Assembly (NCBI GenBank): GCA_002943765.1
Contig: PQWQ01000003.1
Location: forward strand, 868,001 to 932,000
Length of the DNA stretch: 64,000 nt
Origin: Psoroptes ovis
Lineage: Eukaryota; Arthropoda; Arachnida; Sarcoptiformes; Psoroptidae
Reading direction: 5' to 3'
A program made the position numbers and the translations under genes. This document shows, piece after piece, positions 34,529-45,492 of this stretch (position 1 is the first letter of the stretch; every line of letters starts with the position of its first letter). The notes beneath the pieces are model-generated. The model was not told the origin of the DNA and did not search any database. It saw only the letters and a list, made by a program, of their open reading frames with translations.

Positions 34529-37500
34529 TCATTGTTATCATTGCCATTATCTATCGACGATCATCATCATTATTAATATTATTAATATAATTAATTTGCT
34601 CGATGATAATGATACAAAAAAATCACAATCAACCGAACCGAAAATCACAAAAAACAAACCCACAAACAAATCACCAGAAACCAAAAATATGAATTTTTCT
34701 CACCTGGTGAAATTTCAGGAAAATTCATAAAATAATTTATTAATTATTTATTTATTTATTTTCAAATTCACCTGTTGTTATTGTTATTATTATTATTGTT
34801 AATTATTGTTATTAATTATGAATGTTTTTCTTATGAATATTTTTTCAGATATTCAAATATTCAAATCGATCAATTAATTGATTTATTTAATTATTCCTGT
34901 TATTTTCTTTCTTCCCATGAAATGCTTTTTCAATTTGAATCAAATTTTCATTTGAAAAACATTTCAATTTTCTTATTAAGTCCAGTCCTTTTTCACACAC
35001 CTGTCTATCAATGCGTGTACTTGTCTACTTGATAAAATTCATTGAATTTTTATTTTGAAAAAATTTCAAAAAACGGGAACAAAAAAAATTAAATTCTGTG
35101 AAATTTTAATAAAAAATTTTGAAAAAATAGAATTATTTGGATCAATTTTTGCCTGTCTCTATTTCTCTGCTTTGAATTTCAATTATTCCCTGTACAATTT
35201 GCACATGTAATTAACATTCCATGAAAATGTTAATTTATTCCAAGACAAAGCAACGACTCGAATGAATTCAAAGCATCTTTGTATTTTAATTTTTTTTCTT
35301 TGCTCAAAATTTCAAATGATGCGGATGTAATTTGTTATTTCAATTATGCTTATTTTTTCATCTTTATTTTACACACATAATTTAGCAACAGCAACGAATA
35401 AATAATAAATAGATAAATGAATGAATGAATGAATGAACACAAACAAACGAATAAATAAATTAACTGAGATATGCAGAGCAGCAGCAGCAGCAATATCTGC
35501 AGCACCATGTGCCAGAAGTGTTTGTACGTATTTATTTATTTGCATAAATTATTATAAGATGAGATGAGACCATTATTTCACGTGTTACCATTTTCACTAT
35601 TATTATTATTATTATTAATATTATCATCATTATTATCATGGTTTGTACGAATGCATTTAATGATGTTATTGTTATCTTATTTTATTTTATTTTGACTGCT
35701 GTTACAAATATATATTTGCGTTATTTTCCAATGCAGATATAAATATTTATAAATACACCAAACATACAAAATATATTAGGTTGTCCGGAAAGTTCTAGTC
35801 GATTTTCATGAGCAAATCTATTGATTAAGCGTAATGAACTTTTCGGACAGCCTAATATATAAATGAGAATTGAACATTGAGCTAAATGAATGAATGAACG
35901 AATGGAATGGAATGGACACTAAATGAATGATAATGACGATGATGATCATCATTATTATTATTATCATCTATTCATTCATTTATTCATTTAGCCATTCGTA
36001 CATTTAACCATTCTTGTATTCATTCATTCATTCATTTTCCACATACACACACAGACACAGATTTACACATTCATTCAACCAGTTATGAAGATGAAAATGA
36101 AGCTAAAAATTTTCAGCTCTAATTTGATTTCATTTCATTTCAATTATTATTATCATCATTATTATATTCAATTGGTCAAGATGTTCCAGTTTTTTTCTGA
36201 ATTTTATTCCATTAATTTCACTCATTTTTCTGAACAATTATCAGTGTTGTTGTTGCTGTTGTGTAATTTTAAATTATATTTTTGTACGAAGATTTTTTTT
36301 ATTCACAAAATTATTATTTATTTGAGGTCATACAGTTTTTTCGGCTAATAGAAATTATGAAGATGGAAAAAATATGAAATAATTTACGAGTACATTTTTT
36401 TTTATTATTATTTATATTTTCGCCATAAATTAATTAAAAGAAGAATTTCATTGATTGCTTTAATATGTGTGAATCCGTAATGATTTTCCCATAATTATCA
36501 CTTATAATTATAAATATCATTATTTTGCCTCACAGAAAACAAACATACATTCAAGATGATTAAAAATAAAGGGCAATGAGAGTGTACCACTGCTAAAATT
36601 ATACCAAAGGGTCAATTTTTAAGCATAAACATTTCCAATGAATGATTCAATTTCAGTTTTTCCCCTGTTCAATGATGAGCGATGAAAAATGATTTGAAAT
36701 GTTTTTGACACTTTTGGATTTTTCTGAAATTTTTTTTCAATTTTTTCTCGATTTAAATTGATTTTTCTTTTCTGACAAATATGTAACACATCAAGCTGAT
36801 ATCCTTCATATTTGATGGATATATTTACTTTATTACTGAATTACTTTGAAAAATATTTCAAATTTTTTTTCATAAGTGAATCTTTTATATTTAAAAATCC
36901 ACCTGTTGCTATTTACAATGATTTTCGTTTTTTATTTTTCAGTCATTTGAAGGCCACTGACACATGTAGCGGATGCTATAAATGTATGTTTGATTCAAAC
37001 ATCATTAACATATGTGTCGAGATAAGATTCGGATTCAGATTTTATCAGATTGTTTTCAATAAAATTTCTGTGAAAATGCATTGATATGATTATCAAGAAA
37101 TTCGAAAAAAAAACGAAAATGACTGTGTGAAGATGAAATATTTGCATGTTGTTTATTTTTGTATCAAACATTGTTTAATTGTTATGGTGATGCGAAAATT
37201 GAAAAACGGAAAGTAAAAATTAGCAGCGCACTGATTGAAATTGATAAATGATTAAACAAATATAAAATGTATCAAGGATTATTAAAAATGTTATTAATTG
37301 TCATTTATCTTTCAAACAAGTGACAACATTATTGAATAAATGAATATATTTTCATTGCACTCAATGATGATTGAGAATGATGTAATCACAATCGTTTTCA
37401 ATAATAGTAATGATGATTAAAGCATGTGACAAATTAATCTTGTGACATATTTGATGACAATAATAGAAAATAATTCGTAAAAAATAAGCATAAAGTAAAC

Positions 37501-38385
37501 ATTGAATCATGTTTACAATGAAATGTTCAAGTTTTTTTCTTCCCTAAATTGGATCAACGACGAACAATGATTTTGTTGACTATGGATGGACAAAAATTGA
37601 ATTAAATTAATGTATTTAATTAAAAAAATTGTCAAAAATAAGGAAATTTTAGCATTTCCATTATTGGTCAGAATAAATTTATGATTTTCTTGGCCATTGA
37701 ATACGATTAATCCTTTGGCCAATCATCGAGCACATTTCAAGATATCTACATTAAAGAAAATTGGACCAATTTGATCAGCGATATCAGAAATGATACCAAT
37801 TAATCGATAATTGATCAATTAATGGGTTAATTTTTTCGTTTTTATTTCGTTTCAATTATGATTTTAATCATATTTAACCACTAAAAATCTGATGTAATTT
37901 TCAAGATTACTGAGATATTTTCATTGTATGATAAATCGTTGCTGTAATCACACACGTACACACTCATCGAACATTGAATAATTCACCATAAAATACGCTA
38001 CAATAATTTACAATAAATTCGATTCTCTCTCTTTTTTATTTTCTTATCAAATAAATCTTTGATTTTGATTTTATTTTATCAAAAATTTTCACTGATTATA
38101 TTAATCATTATTAATAATGATGATGATCATTATTATTTTATTATTATATAATCATTACATTAATAACAAATAAATATAAATTGGATCACTTTCCTGTTTG
38201 ATTTTATATTGACTTTGTCCTTGTTAATTGTTCAATTCATTTCAATACGATTTTTAAAAATAAAAACAGTTTAATAAAAATTTTTTATTATTTTCAATAT
38301 TTTTCCCTTTATAATATATACGATCCCTAGGAACATTGATAAAAATTTTTGTTGTTTTTTTTTCTTTTCTTCGAACAAAATTCTG
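34529..38385. other. Intergenic region with simple repeats and a MITE
   Basis: Contains the 3' UTR of the glycine-rich gene, an AATAAA near 35107, GAAT/AATG tracts (35400-35440, 35885-36040), CAG repeats (35480-35495) and MITE copy 3. Open frames such as 36085-36348 and 36812-37084 have no supportable features. Confidence 0.5.
35777..35854. mobile_element. Palindromic mariner-like MITE, copy 3 (inverted)
   Basis: 78 bp in the opposite orientation to copies 1 and 2. Ends are TAGGTTGTCCGGAAAGTTCT and the complement of TAGGCTGTCCGAAAAGTTCA, with TA at both borders. The interior matches the complement of copy 1 with few changes. Confidence 0.8.
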
Positions 38386-38393
38386 TATATAAA
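38386..38393 (+). promoter_or_regulatory. TATA box of the Ala/Val/Pro-rich cuticular gene
   Basis: TATATAAA 166 nt upstream of the ATG at 38552, a spacing similar to that in the glycine-rich paralogue. Confidence 0.5.
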
Positions 38394-38551
38394 TGGATAT
38401 TTCAAGGAAAACAAATAAGGATTCATTATTTAGACACGAACAAGTGAACATATTTACGTTTCATCTTTTTTTTTCGTTTGTTTGTTTTTCCAGTTCCAGT
38501 CAATTTAATTGAATTTTTTTTCTGTGATTTATTTTTGGTTACGAAATCAAT

Positions 38552-40102
38552 ATGATTAAAGTATGTTATCATTGTGATTAGGAATGTTTTTTTTTTTCAT
38601 GAATATAACCCATTATCTTTCAAATAGCAAATTGTTATCATTTCTGCATTGGCTTCGGCCGTATTTGCCTATGGTTATGGTGGTACAAAAACAACATATT
38701 TAGCCAGCCACAAAGCTTCGGCTGCTGCACCATTTTTTACCGAATCAGCTGCACCAGTTGTTGCTAGAACAACTTCACTTTTGACTGCATCAGGTCCATT
38801 ACTAAATGCTGCGCCAGTTCATGCTGCACAAGCCCGAGTTTTCACTGCTTCAGCACCATTGCTTAAAATTCATGCTGCACCAGCTTTTGCCGCTGCTGCC
38901 CCTGCTTTTACAGCTGCTGCTGCTGCTCCAGCATTCGCTTCTTCCGCTTTCCTTACTGGTGGACCGGCTGGAACTTTCACCACTGGACCAGCTGTTGTAG
39001 ATGCTGCCATTCAATCACGACATCAAGTTCAATATGTTGATGTACCAAGCAGTCGTCAAATTACTCCAATCTCCATTGATATTGGCGCTGATGTTATTCC
39101 AGTTAATATGGTTTTCCGATCAGCTTCAACTAGATTGACTGTTGAACAAAATCATTTCAACCAAGAAGGAAGTGTAAGTACATGGAATATTGCCTCAAAT
39201 CGTCATTGAAACATTGATAATATTAATTACAGGTTCAAGAAACTGCCAGTGAAGATGAACCACATGTCTTACGTCACACCGTCAATAAACCAATTCTTCA
39301 AGAAGTTCTTGAAGTCATCTCACCATTCCGACGAATAACACAACAAGTCAACCCAGTTCAAGAAGAAATTACAACTTTGGTCGAAAGTGGTCAACCAACT
39401 TCGTCTTCTACTGTTGTGGCTTCAACTCAAACAGCTGCTGCTGCACCAGCTGTAGTCACTGGCCAAGTACTTGCTCCAGCTCCAGCTTTGGTCACTGCTC
39501 CAGCAGTCGCTACTGCACCAGCCGTCGTTACTGGCCCAGCACTTGCTCCAGCTGCAGCCCTTGTCACTAGGCCAGCACTTACTCCAGTTTCAACTTTGGT
39601 CACTGGCCCAGCAGTCGCTACCGCTCCAGCCGTTGTCACTGGCCATGCTGTAGCAGCCCCAGTAACTTCCCGTTTAGTTTCACGTCCAGCTGAAGCAACT
39701 AGAATAACTTCCCATCAAGTTTCACGTCCAGTTGAAGCAACTCGAATAACTTCCCATCAAGTTTCACGCCCAGTTGAAGCAGCCCCAGTAACTTCAACTC
39801 TAGTTTCACGTCCAGCTGAAACAAGTCGAGTAACTTCCCATCTAGTTTCGCGTCCAGCTGAAGCGACCCCAGTAACTTCCACTCTAGTTTCGCGTCCAAC
39901 TCTCGTCAGTGAAACAACCGATAGTGAAGATCGAAGCGCTTTAGCTCCCTTTCTTAGAGAACATAGCTCGAATTCAAATACAGGTGGCTTGACTGGTTCA
40001 GCTCCACTTTCTCCAGCTCACGCTTTGCTCATGAACTCAATGAGAAGAAAAGCAAGCGCTGCTAGTGCACCAGTATTGCTTGGCACCAAACACCGTAAAT
40101 AA
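38552..40102 (+). CDS. Secreted Ala/Val/Pro-rich cuticular-type protein with tandem repeats
   Basis: Three exons: 38552-38560 (ATGATTAAA), 38628-39173 and 39233-40102; introns of 67 and 59 nt; 474 aa. The signal peptide MIKQIVIISALASAVFA is split by the first intron exactly as in the glycine-rich paralogue. An Ala-rich AAPAFAAAAP region precedes the shared domain (SRHQVQYVDVPSS ... IPVNMVFRSASTRL ... SEDEPHVLRHTV ... LEVISPFRRITQQVNPVQEE). A long C-terminal region follows, first with APAVVTGPALAPAxALVT-type repeats, then about six copies of a 15-16-residue unit around VTSxxVSRPxEA. The low-complexity AAP/AVP composition is usual in arthropod structural cuticle proteins. An AATAAA lies about 240 nt after the stop. 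Function is inferred from composition and secretion. Confidence 0.82.
39477..39900 (+). repeat. Coding tandem repeats (AV/AP and VSRPxEA units)
   Basis: Imperfect 45-48-nt units within the last exon of the cuticular gene, encoding successive VSRPAEA/VTSHQ-type peptides, preceded by shorter Ala/Val/Pro units. Length variation between alleles is likely. Confidence 0.75.
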
Positions 40103-40550
40103 ATTAATCACTTTCATTCAAAAAAATATTGCCAATCTACACATTTAATTAACAAATATAATCTCACTGAATAATTTTTTTACTGACTTTCAAACACTGA
40201 ATATGAGCTTATTAATTTCATCATAATTATTTATTTAAAAAAAATTCTGCCAAATCATTGATAATCAATTTTTACAATGTACAATGAATCAATTGATAAA
40301 TTAAATCTATTATTTATTTTAAATTCAATTTTTTTTGTTTTATGAAAAATAAAATTTGAATTAAATTTTATAAACGCGATTCAATGGATGGCGCCATGCC
40401 TGCTATTTTTCGATTAATCAATTTTAAATCATCACCACAATGATATTTGCTTGAATTTTCATGAAAATTATTCAAGAATAATAATTTCTCATAATAAAAA
40501 TAATAGAAAATGATTTTAATGTTGATCACAGTGTAATTTAATCATGATTA
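40103..40550. other. Spacer between the cuticular gene and the LTR element
   Basis: 3' UTR and AT-rich DNA. The 4-bp ATTA target duplication of the LTR element occupies 40547-40550. No other feature. Confidence 0.6.
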
Positions 40551-40778
40551 TGTCATGATAAAGTCTAAAAATCATGAAATTCGTCTTTTGTGAATATCCC
40601 CCAAAAAACCGTTGAAATATTGCAATGTTAAAAATTAACATTGCATCAGGCATTCCAATTCTGAGAATCAACTACCACACAAGGTAGAAAAAATATAAAA
40701 TTAACAAAATAATTGAAAATAAAATAAGATTAAATAAAAATTATTAAAACAAAATTTAAAATTGTGTTTTTTATGATA
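40551..40778 (+). repeat. 5' LTR
   Basis: Begins TGTCATGATAAAG and ends TTTTTATGATA; the last base is ambiguous because both flanks begin with A. It contains a perfect hairpin at 40621-40645 (11-bp arms TGCAATGTTAA, 3-nt loop). Confidence 0.85.
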
Positions 40779-40848
40779 AGCCAGCAAGATCAGTAATTTG
40801 GTTAATTAATATAGCTGCAAAAATTGAAATAAAATTATTGAAAAAAAA

Positions 40849-42096
40849 ATGGCAAATTTGAATAATAACAATTTTGGTCATTATAACGAAAGTCTAATAT
40901 TTAAAGGATTAAAATATCAAAAAAAATTTGATGGTGAATTTCTTAATTTTCGTGAGTTTTTTACACCATTAGAAAACTTATTAGACCAATTAAATTTACC
41001 TGAAGTAATAAAATTGAACATCTTGAAAGATAAACTCGATGACAAATCGATTCGACTCATCGATGGAATATACGGTACCAATTATTACGAACAAGCAAAA
41101 CTTAAATTGAAAGAACATTATTTCAATGAAAACGAATTATTCAATTTGATATTAAAAGATTTTAACAAAGAAAAACCCATCGAAGACGAACTCAATGAAA
41201 ATCAAATTGATAGACTAGTACAAAATATCGAAAAAACTCATAGAAGATTGATTCTGTCAGGTGCACAGAAAGAAATACAAGAAAAATTCAAGCTGATCAT
41301 AGGCAGCAAATTATCAAAATCGCTATATCAAAGAATCAAATCGGTATCTGCCAAAGAAATCGATGAAATTATTGGTATATTACAAGAATGTAAACAAATC
41401 GCTAAAGAAAGAAGTGCAGCTATTAATGTATCCATGAATTATGAAACAAATTCAATAAGACAAACAACTGATCAAAATCTTAATAATATTAACAATAATA
41501 ATAATAATATAACAACTGCAGCAACAATGAACAGATTTATCTGCTACTTTTGTAACAACAACTCTCACAATACAGTAGACTGCAGATCCCAAATTAATCC
41601 TTCAGAAAAAAAACGCATAATACAAAGTCGTAACCTGTGTCACAATTGTTTTAAAACAAATCATCGAGCTACTGATTGTCGTAACGTTCGACGTTGCAGT
41701 ATCTGCTTACAGAAACATCATCCATTATTTTGTAATAATAATAGTAATAATAAAATTAATAGAAATAACAATCAAAATAATAACCAAAATTTCTTGGTCA
41801 CCCAATCTGAAAACAATCAATCGCAGTCATTATCCAATTTGAATGAATCAGATAATCGTGATCAACAATCTAATATAAATGAAACTAATTTTTTGGCTGA
41901 AATCAGCAGTGACATTTTTGAAAACTACCAATTAACAACAAATGAAACTGAAATTCAAGATAACAATCAACAAGATGGTGAAGATAACAAATTATATGAT
42001 GAATTAAAAATACCACAAGTGAAAGTTCAGGGCAAAATTAATAATAAACACTATGAATTGATGATTGACACTGGATCCAACATGAATGTAATGACG
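40849..42096 (+). pseudogene. Gag and N-terminal protease part of the LTR element (5' fragment)
   Basis: The N-terminal region matches the DUF1759 type found in BEL/Pao gag (GLKYQKKFDGEFLNFREFF ... LLDQLNLPEVIKLNILKDKL). Three zinc knuckles follow: CYFCNNNSHNTVDC, CHNCFKTNHRATDC and CSICLQKHHPLFC. The frame then enters the protease with MIDTGSNMNV, carrying the catalytic Asp in DTG. At 42097 the Merlin element begins, and the frame picks up 10 unrelated codons before a stop at 42127-42129. The coding continuation resumes at 47280. The gag knuckles would bind element RNA and the protease would process the polyprotein; this copy is broken. Confidence 0.85.
42089..42096. repeat. Left 8-bp target-site duplication of the Merlin element (TAATGACG)
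   Basis: TAATGACG lies immediately before the left inverted repeat, and the same 8 bases lie immediately after the right one (47272-47279). Confidence 0.9.
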
Positions 42097-42129
42097 GGTT
42101 TATGTCAAGTAAAGAGTCTCCCGTTTTAA

Positions 42130-43273
42130 ATTAAAAAATCCCCGATAGAGGCCGACACGCGTTAAATTAATTTTTACACTTAAATCTGAGAATTTTTTCT
42201 TTTATAATCTTAAATCGATTAATGATTGATTGCAGCATTTTAAATGTGAATTCTACAATCATATTTAATCTATAGCATCAAGATTTTGACATTTTCAGAT
42301 GTCGAAAGTTTTAAATTTTATGTTATTAAGAATTGTGGTCGTCAAATTTAAGATTTGAATATAGTAAAATCACATGGAATCACGAGCAAAAATATATGCT
42401 TATAATAAAATCTAGTTGTTTGAAAAAGGAAAAATGATATAACGATTGCAAAAAAGTATGGTAAAATCAAGTTAGTAATTTGAACAAGAAACAAATTTAT
42501 TTGACTTTTTTGAATTATTATTTACAACACGCAGAATAACAAATTTTTTACAATGGATCATAGTGATATATATAATTATTAAGATGATGAACATTGATTA
42601 ATGGGCCAATTGTACAAATAACATGAATTAAAAGAAATGATGTGGTCAATTATGATAATGATTACAGATTGATTATGCAAATCGAATAGATAATAGCTAT
42701 GATGATAATAATGGTCAATGATTATGATGATTAAAATCCAATTATGACAATAATAAATCAACATCTTGACAAAAAATCAAATAAGTCCTTGAGAATTCAA
42801 TGGCTAAGTAGATTTTGATATCTAAATCAATTATTATTATGAAAAAATCATTAAAAATTGCGAATCTAATCTATTAAGCTAATCGAATTATTATAAAAAT
42901 TAATAAAAAACAAAATTAAAAATATCAAATTAACAAAAATTAATAAAAAAAATGATATGAATTGATATAATTTTTGATCAATGATGAATTAAATGATGAT
43001 AAGGTGATCACATCATTGACATTGAAATTGATGATTGCTAATGATCAATGATTTCAATGAATGAGTTGATGATGAATGACTATCTACAATAATGAAAATG
43101 ATGGATTTGAATTTTTAAAAGTGAATTAAAACGAATAAATAAACTAAAAATGTAAATAAAATAATGATGACAATGATACAAAATTAAATTAGATGAAATT
43201 AACCTAAAAATTAATAATGTAATGATAAATCAATAATTAAACTAATTAAATAATTCAACAATAATTGATCTCG
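42130..43273. other. Merlin left non-coding region
   Basis: AT-rich sequence without an open frame, rich in ATGAT/AATGAT motifs. I see nothing that identifies an origin. Confidence 0.5.
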
Positions 43274-43369
43274 CAAGATCGCAAAAACGCGAATCAAGAT
43301 TTATTTGATTCATTGTTGAATACAATGTTTCAAATTTAAATTTGCCCATAAAATTCTGCAGCCAGCCAG
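43274..43369. repeat. Left arm of an internal inverted duplication in Merlin
   Basis: 43274-43320 is the inverted copy of 44096-44142 (the 3' end of the transposase coding region). 43321-43369 is the inverted copy of 43969-44015. The 80 bp between these blocks on the right (44016-44095), containing a hairpin, are missing from the left arm. Confidence 0.8.
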
Positions 43370-43442
43370 AATTATCTATACAGAATAACCATCATGGAAA
43401 CAATTTTTTGGAAAAAATGAATTATGAAAGTGGCCTAAAACA

Positions 43443-44006
43443 ATGTCATTTGGAAATGATTGCACTTTACGATTCTTAGCAGCTACCAATTGCTTTGCAC
43501 TTCAATTACAAGTTCCAAATTTTGATATTGTAATTCATGACTGGTTTATCAAACAATCTACCGATGATTAGAACACGTGAAGATATAAATTCTAGATTGG
43601 ATTCCAAAACCAAGAAAAATCGGATAGCGGATAGCATTGTGAAAGTCAGAAAGTTTATCTCAATCCGGTTCGAATATTTTATCAACAAGTGGATAATGAC
43701 GGCAAATTTGGGGACACAAAAGATTCATGTCAAGATGATCAATGTGGCTCTTGCCTTTATGAAATAAATAATATCGATGATAACACGCAATTACAACTGT
43801 TGTAAGAAATGAAACAAAAATATCATGCATGCGACTTTTAATCACTTTACTACATTGATCCTAATTATGGTCCAGACACCAAACAATTCGAGCAATACCA
43901 AATGGTTATCAATAAGACATGGTGCAACATCAAGACAAAAATTGGAATCGTTTTCATAATGGCTATTGTGGCTGGCTGCAGAATTTTATGGGCAAAATTA
44001 ATTTGA
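43443..44006 (+). pseudogene. Decayed captured coding frame inside Merlin
   Basis: One frame reads with protein-like composition from ATG 43443 to TGA 44004-44006. It is broken by six internal stops (43569, 43578, 43593, 43632, 43803, 43839) but no frameshift. Recognisable pieces are CTLRFLAATNCFALQLQ near the start, a Cys-rich SCQDDQCGSCLYE stretch, DPNYGPDTKQFEQYQMVINK, and a final hydrophobic helix KIGIVFIMAIVAGCRILW. A membrane protein with a Cys-rich extracellular part is likely. A tetraspanin is a guess only. It may be host gene sequence picked up by the transposon. Confidence 0.4.
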
Positions 44007-44016
44007 AACATTGTAC

Positions 44017-44082
44017 CATTTTCTGCCAAAATGGGATTGATTGATTTTTATCTCATCATCAATCGCATTTTGGCGGAAAATG
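44017..44082. other. Stem-loop overlapping the transposase 3' end
   Basis: The left arm starts CATTTTCTGCCAAAATGGGA and the right arm ends TCCGCCAAAATG-complementary sequence; arms are about 24 bp with few mismatches around a ~17-nt loop. The transposase stop codon (44059-44061) lies inside it. It could be a 3'-end or RNA-stability structure. Confidence 0.6.
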
Positions 44083-45022
44083 AACCTCAATGAGGTTCAA
44101 CAATGAATCAAATAAATCTTGATTCGCGTTTTTGCGATCTTGTCGCCATATGAATTCGGTGAAATATGATTCCATCATATTTCTTGACGTGCCTCGTTGC
44201 CTCTTGTTTCTCCACTTGGCACTGCCCCACATTCTTTCGATTGTTTGGGTATGAACACCTGTCTCAGGGTCAATGAAGTTGTACCTGTGATTGACGGTCG
44301 CATGTTGATATCCTTCTGCTTCAATTCTAGAGGTTTGGTAACCCCTCCAACAGTCGGAATAAATCGTGGTACCGGGCTCGATATGCCTTATTATTTCATT
44401 AAGTAGGGTCAAGCCACTTCGATCCTCAACCTTGGTGAGAAAACATTCTTTTGTCTCTCGACAAATCCCACCAAAAATCCATTGCTGAGGCAATACACGT
44501 CCGGTATGTGATTGTCTCTTTGAAAATAGACTTTCATCTATTTCCACAATACGACCGGGCCCTCCGATTTTCTTATTAGGCCGGCTCTCCATATCTAACC
44601 TACACAATTCACGCATATAATAGTTCCAATCTACGGTTGTTTGCTTCGACATACCAAGATTTTCTTTACAAAATTTGATTGATGTCGATTCTTGACACCA
44701 AGACTTGATAAATCGAAGCGCAACCACAAAAGGTAGTCTAGTTGCCTCGAACCAATTGTCTTTGCGCAACCCAATTTTCCCTTGACACGCTTTAAGTGTG
44801 CACTTCCAATAAATTTTTTTCCCAAAATAAAGTTTCATGAAATGTCCGTTCGAACATTTCCTGGTCTTTGGTAATATACCTTTTTGCTGAAAAAAAGCAA
44901 CAGCTTCTTTTTCTGTTGCTGGTATATCCCAAAGACCAGATCTTCTACTTGGACTACTAAAATAAAAAATTTTAATTAGCAAAATATAATATTCATCAAA
45001 TGAATACATACCGGTTATTCAT
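44059..45022 (-). CDS. Merlin transposase (ISXO2/IS1016-like DDE)
   Basis: Two exons: 45012-45022 (11 nt) and 44059-44956, separated by a 55-nt intron (GTATGTATTC ... TTTATTTTAG), giving 302 aa beginning MNNRSPSRRSGLWDIP. Ignoring the intron, the frame would open at an ATG at 45009 with hydrophobic intron-derived residues, so I prefer the spliced form. The N-terminal CSNGHFMKLYFGKKIYWKC region is a zinc-ribbon-like Cys/His segment. The catalytic core follows: RIVEIDESLFSKR (first Asp), TIYSDCWRGY (second Asp) and NFIDPETGVHTQTIERMW (third acidic position). It catalyses cut-and-paste transposition. The frame is intact. Confidence 0.88.
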
Positions 45023-45054
45023 TATAAATTATGTATTAGATTATGATTACAACA

Positions 45055-45190
45055 ATTATATACTATATTAATTTAAATTATTATATACAATATTAATTTC
45101 AATTATTTTATGCACTATTAATTTAAACTATTATGTACAATATTAATTTAAATTATTTTATATAATATTAATTTAAATTATTTTATATTT
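45055..45190. repeat. AT-only tandem repeats upstream of the transposase
   Basis: About five imperfect units of roughly 25-28 nt built on ATTAATTTAAATTATTTTAT. They lie between the transposase start and the 74-bp minisatellite. Confidence 0.65.
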
Positions 45191-45196
45191 CACAAT

Positions 45197-45492
45197 GTAG
45201 ATTTGGTCCTGAAAAGAACGATTTTGATATATTACAATAATTGATATTATTCAAATATCTTCGATTTAATGTAGATTTCGTCCTGAAAAGAACGATTTTG
45301 ATATATTACAATAATTGATATTATTCAAATATCTTCGATTTAATGTAGATTTCGTCCTGAAAAGAACGATTTTGATATATTACAATAATTGATATTATTT
45401 AAATATCTTCGATTTAATGTAGATTTCGTCCTGAAAAGAACGATTTTGATATATTGCAATAATTGATATTATTCAAATAACTTCGGTTTAAT
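45197..45492. repeat. Four tandem copies of a 74-bp unit
   Basis: Units start at 45197, 45271, 45345 and 45419, each beginning GTAGATTTCGTCCTGAAAAG or with one change. Differences are only a few substitutions, mostly in the first and last unit. The array is 175 nt upstream of the transposase first exon. Confidence 0.92.

Noticed and set aside
39427..39899. Antisense repetitive frames opposite the Ala/Val/Pro-rich gene
   Set aside because: They mirror the tandem repeats of the sense exon; the sense strand has the signal peptide, splice sites and conserved domain.
44957..45009. ATG at 45009 as the transposase start
   Set aside because: It lies within a GT-AG intron; the residues are hydrophobic noise, and splicing to 45012-45022 gives a clean N-terminus.
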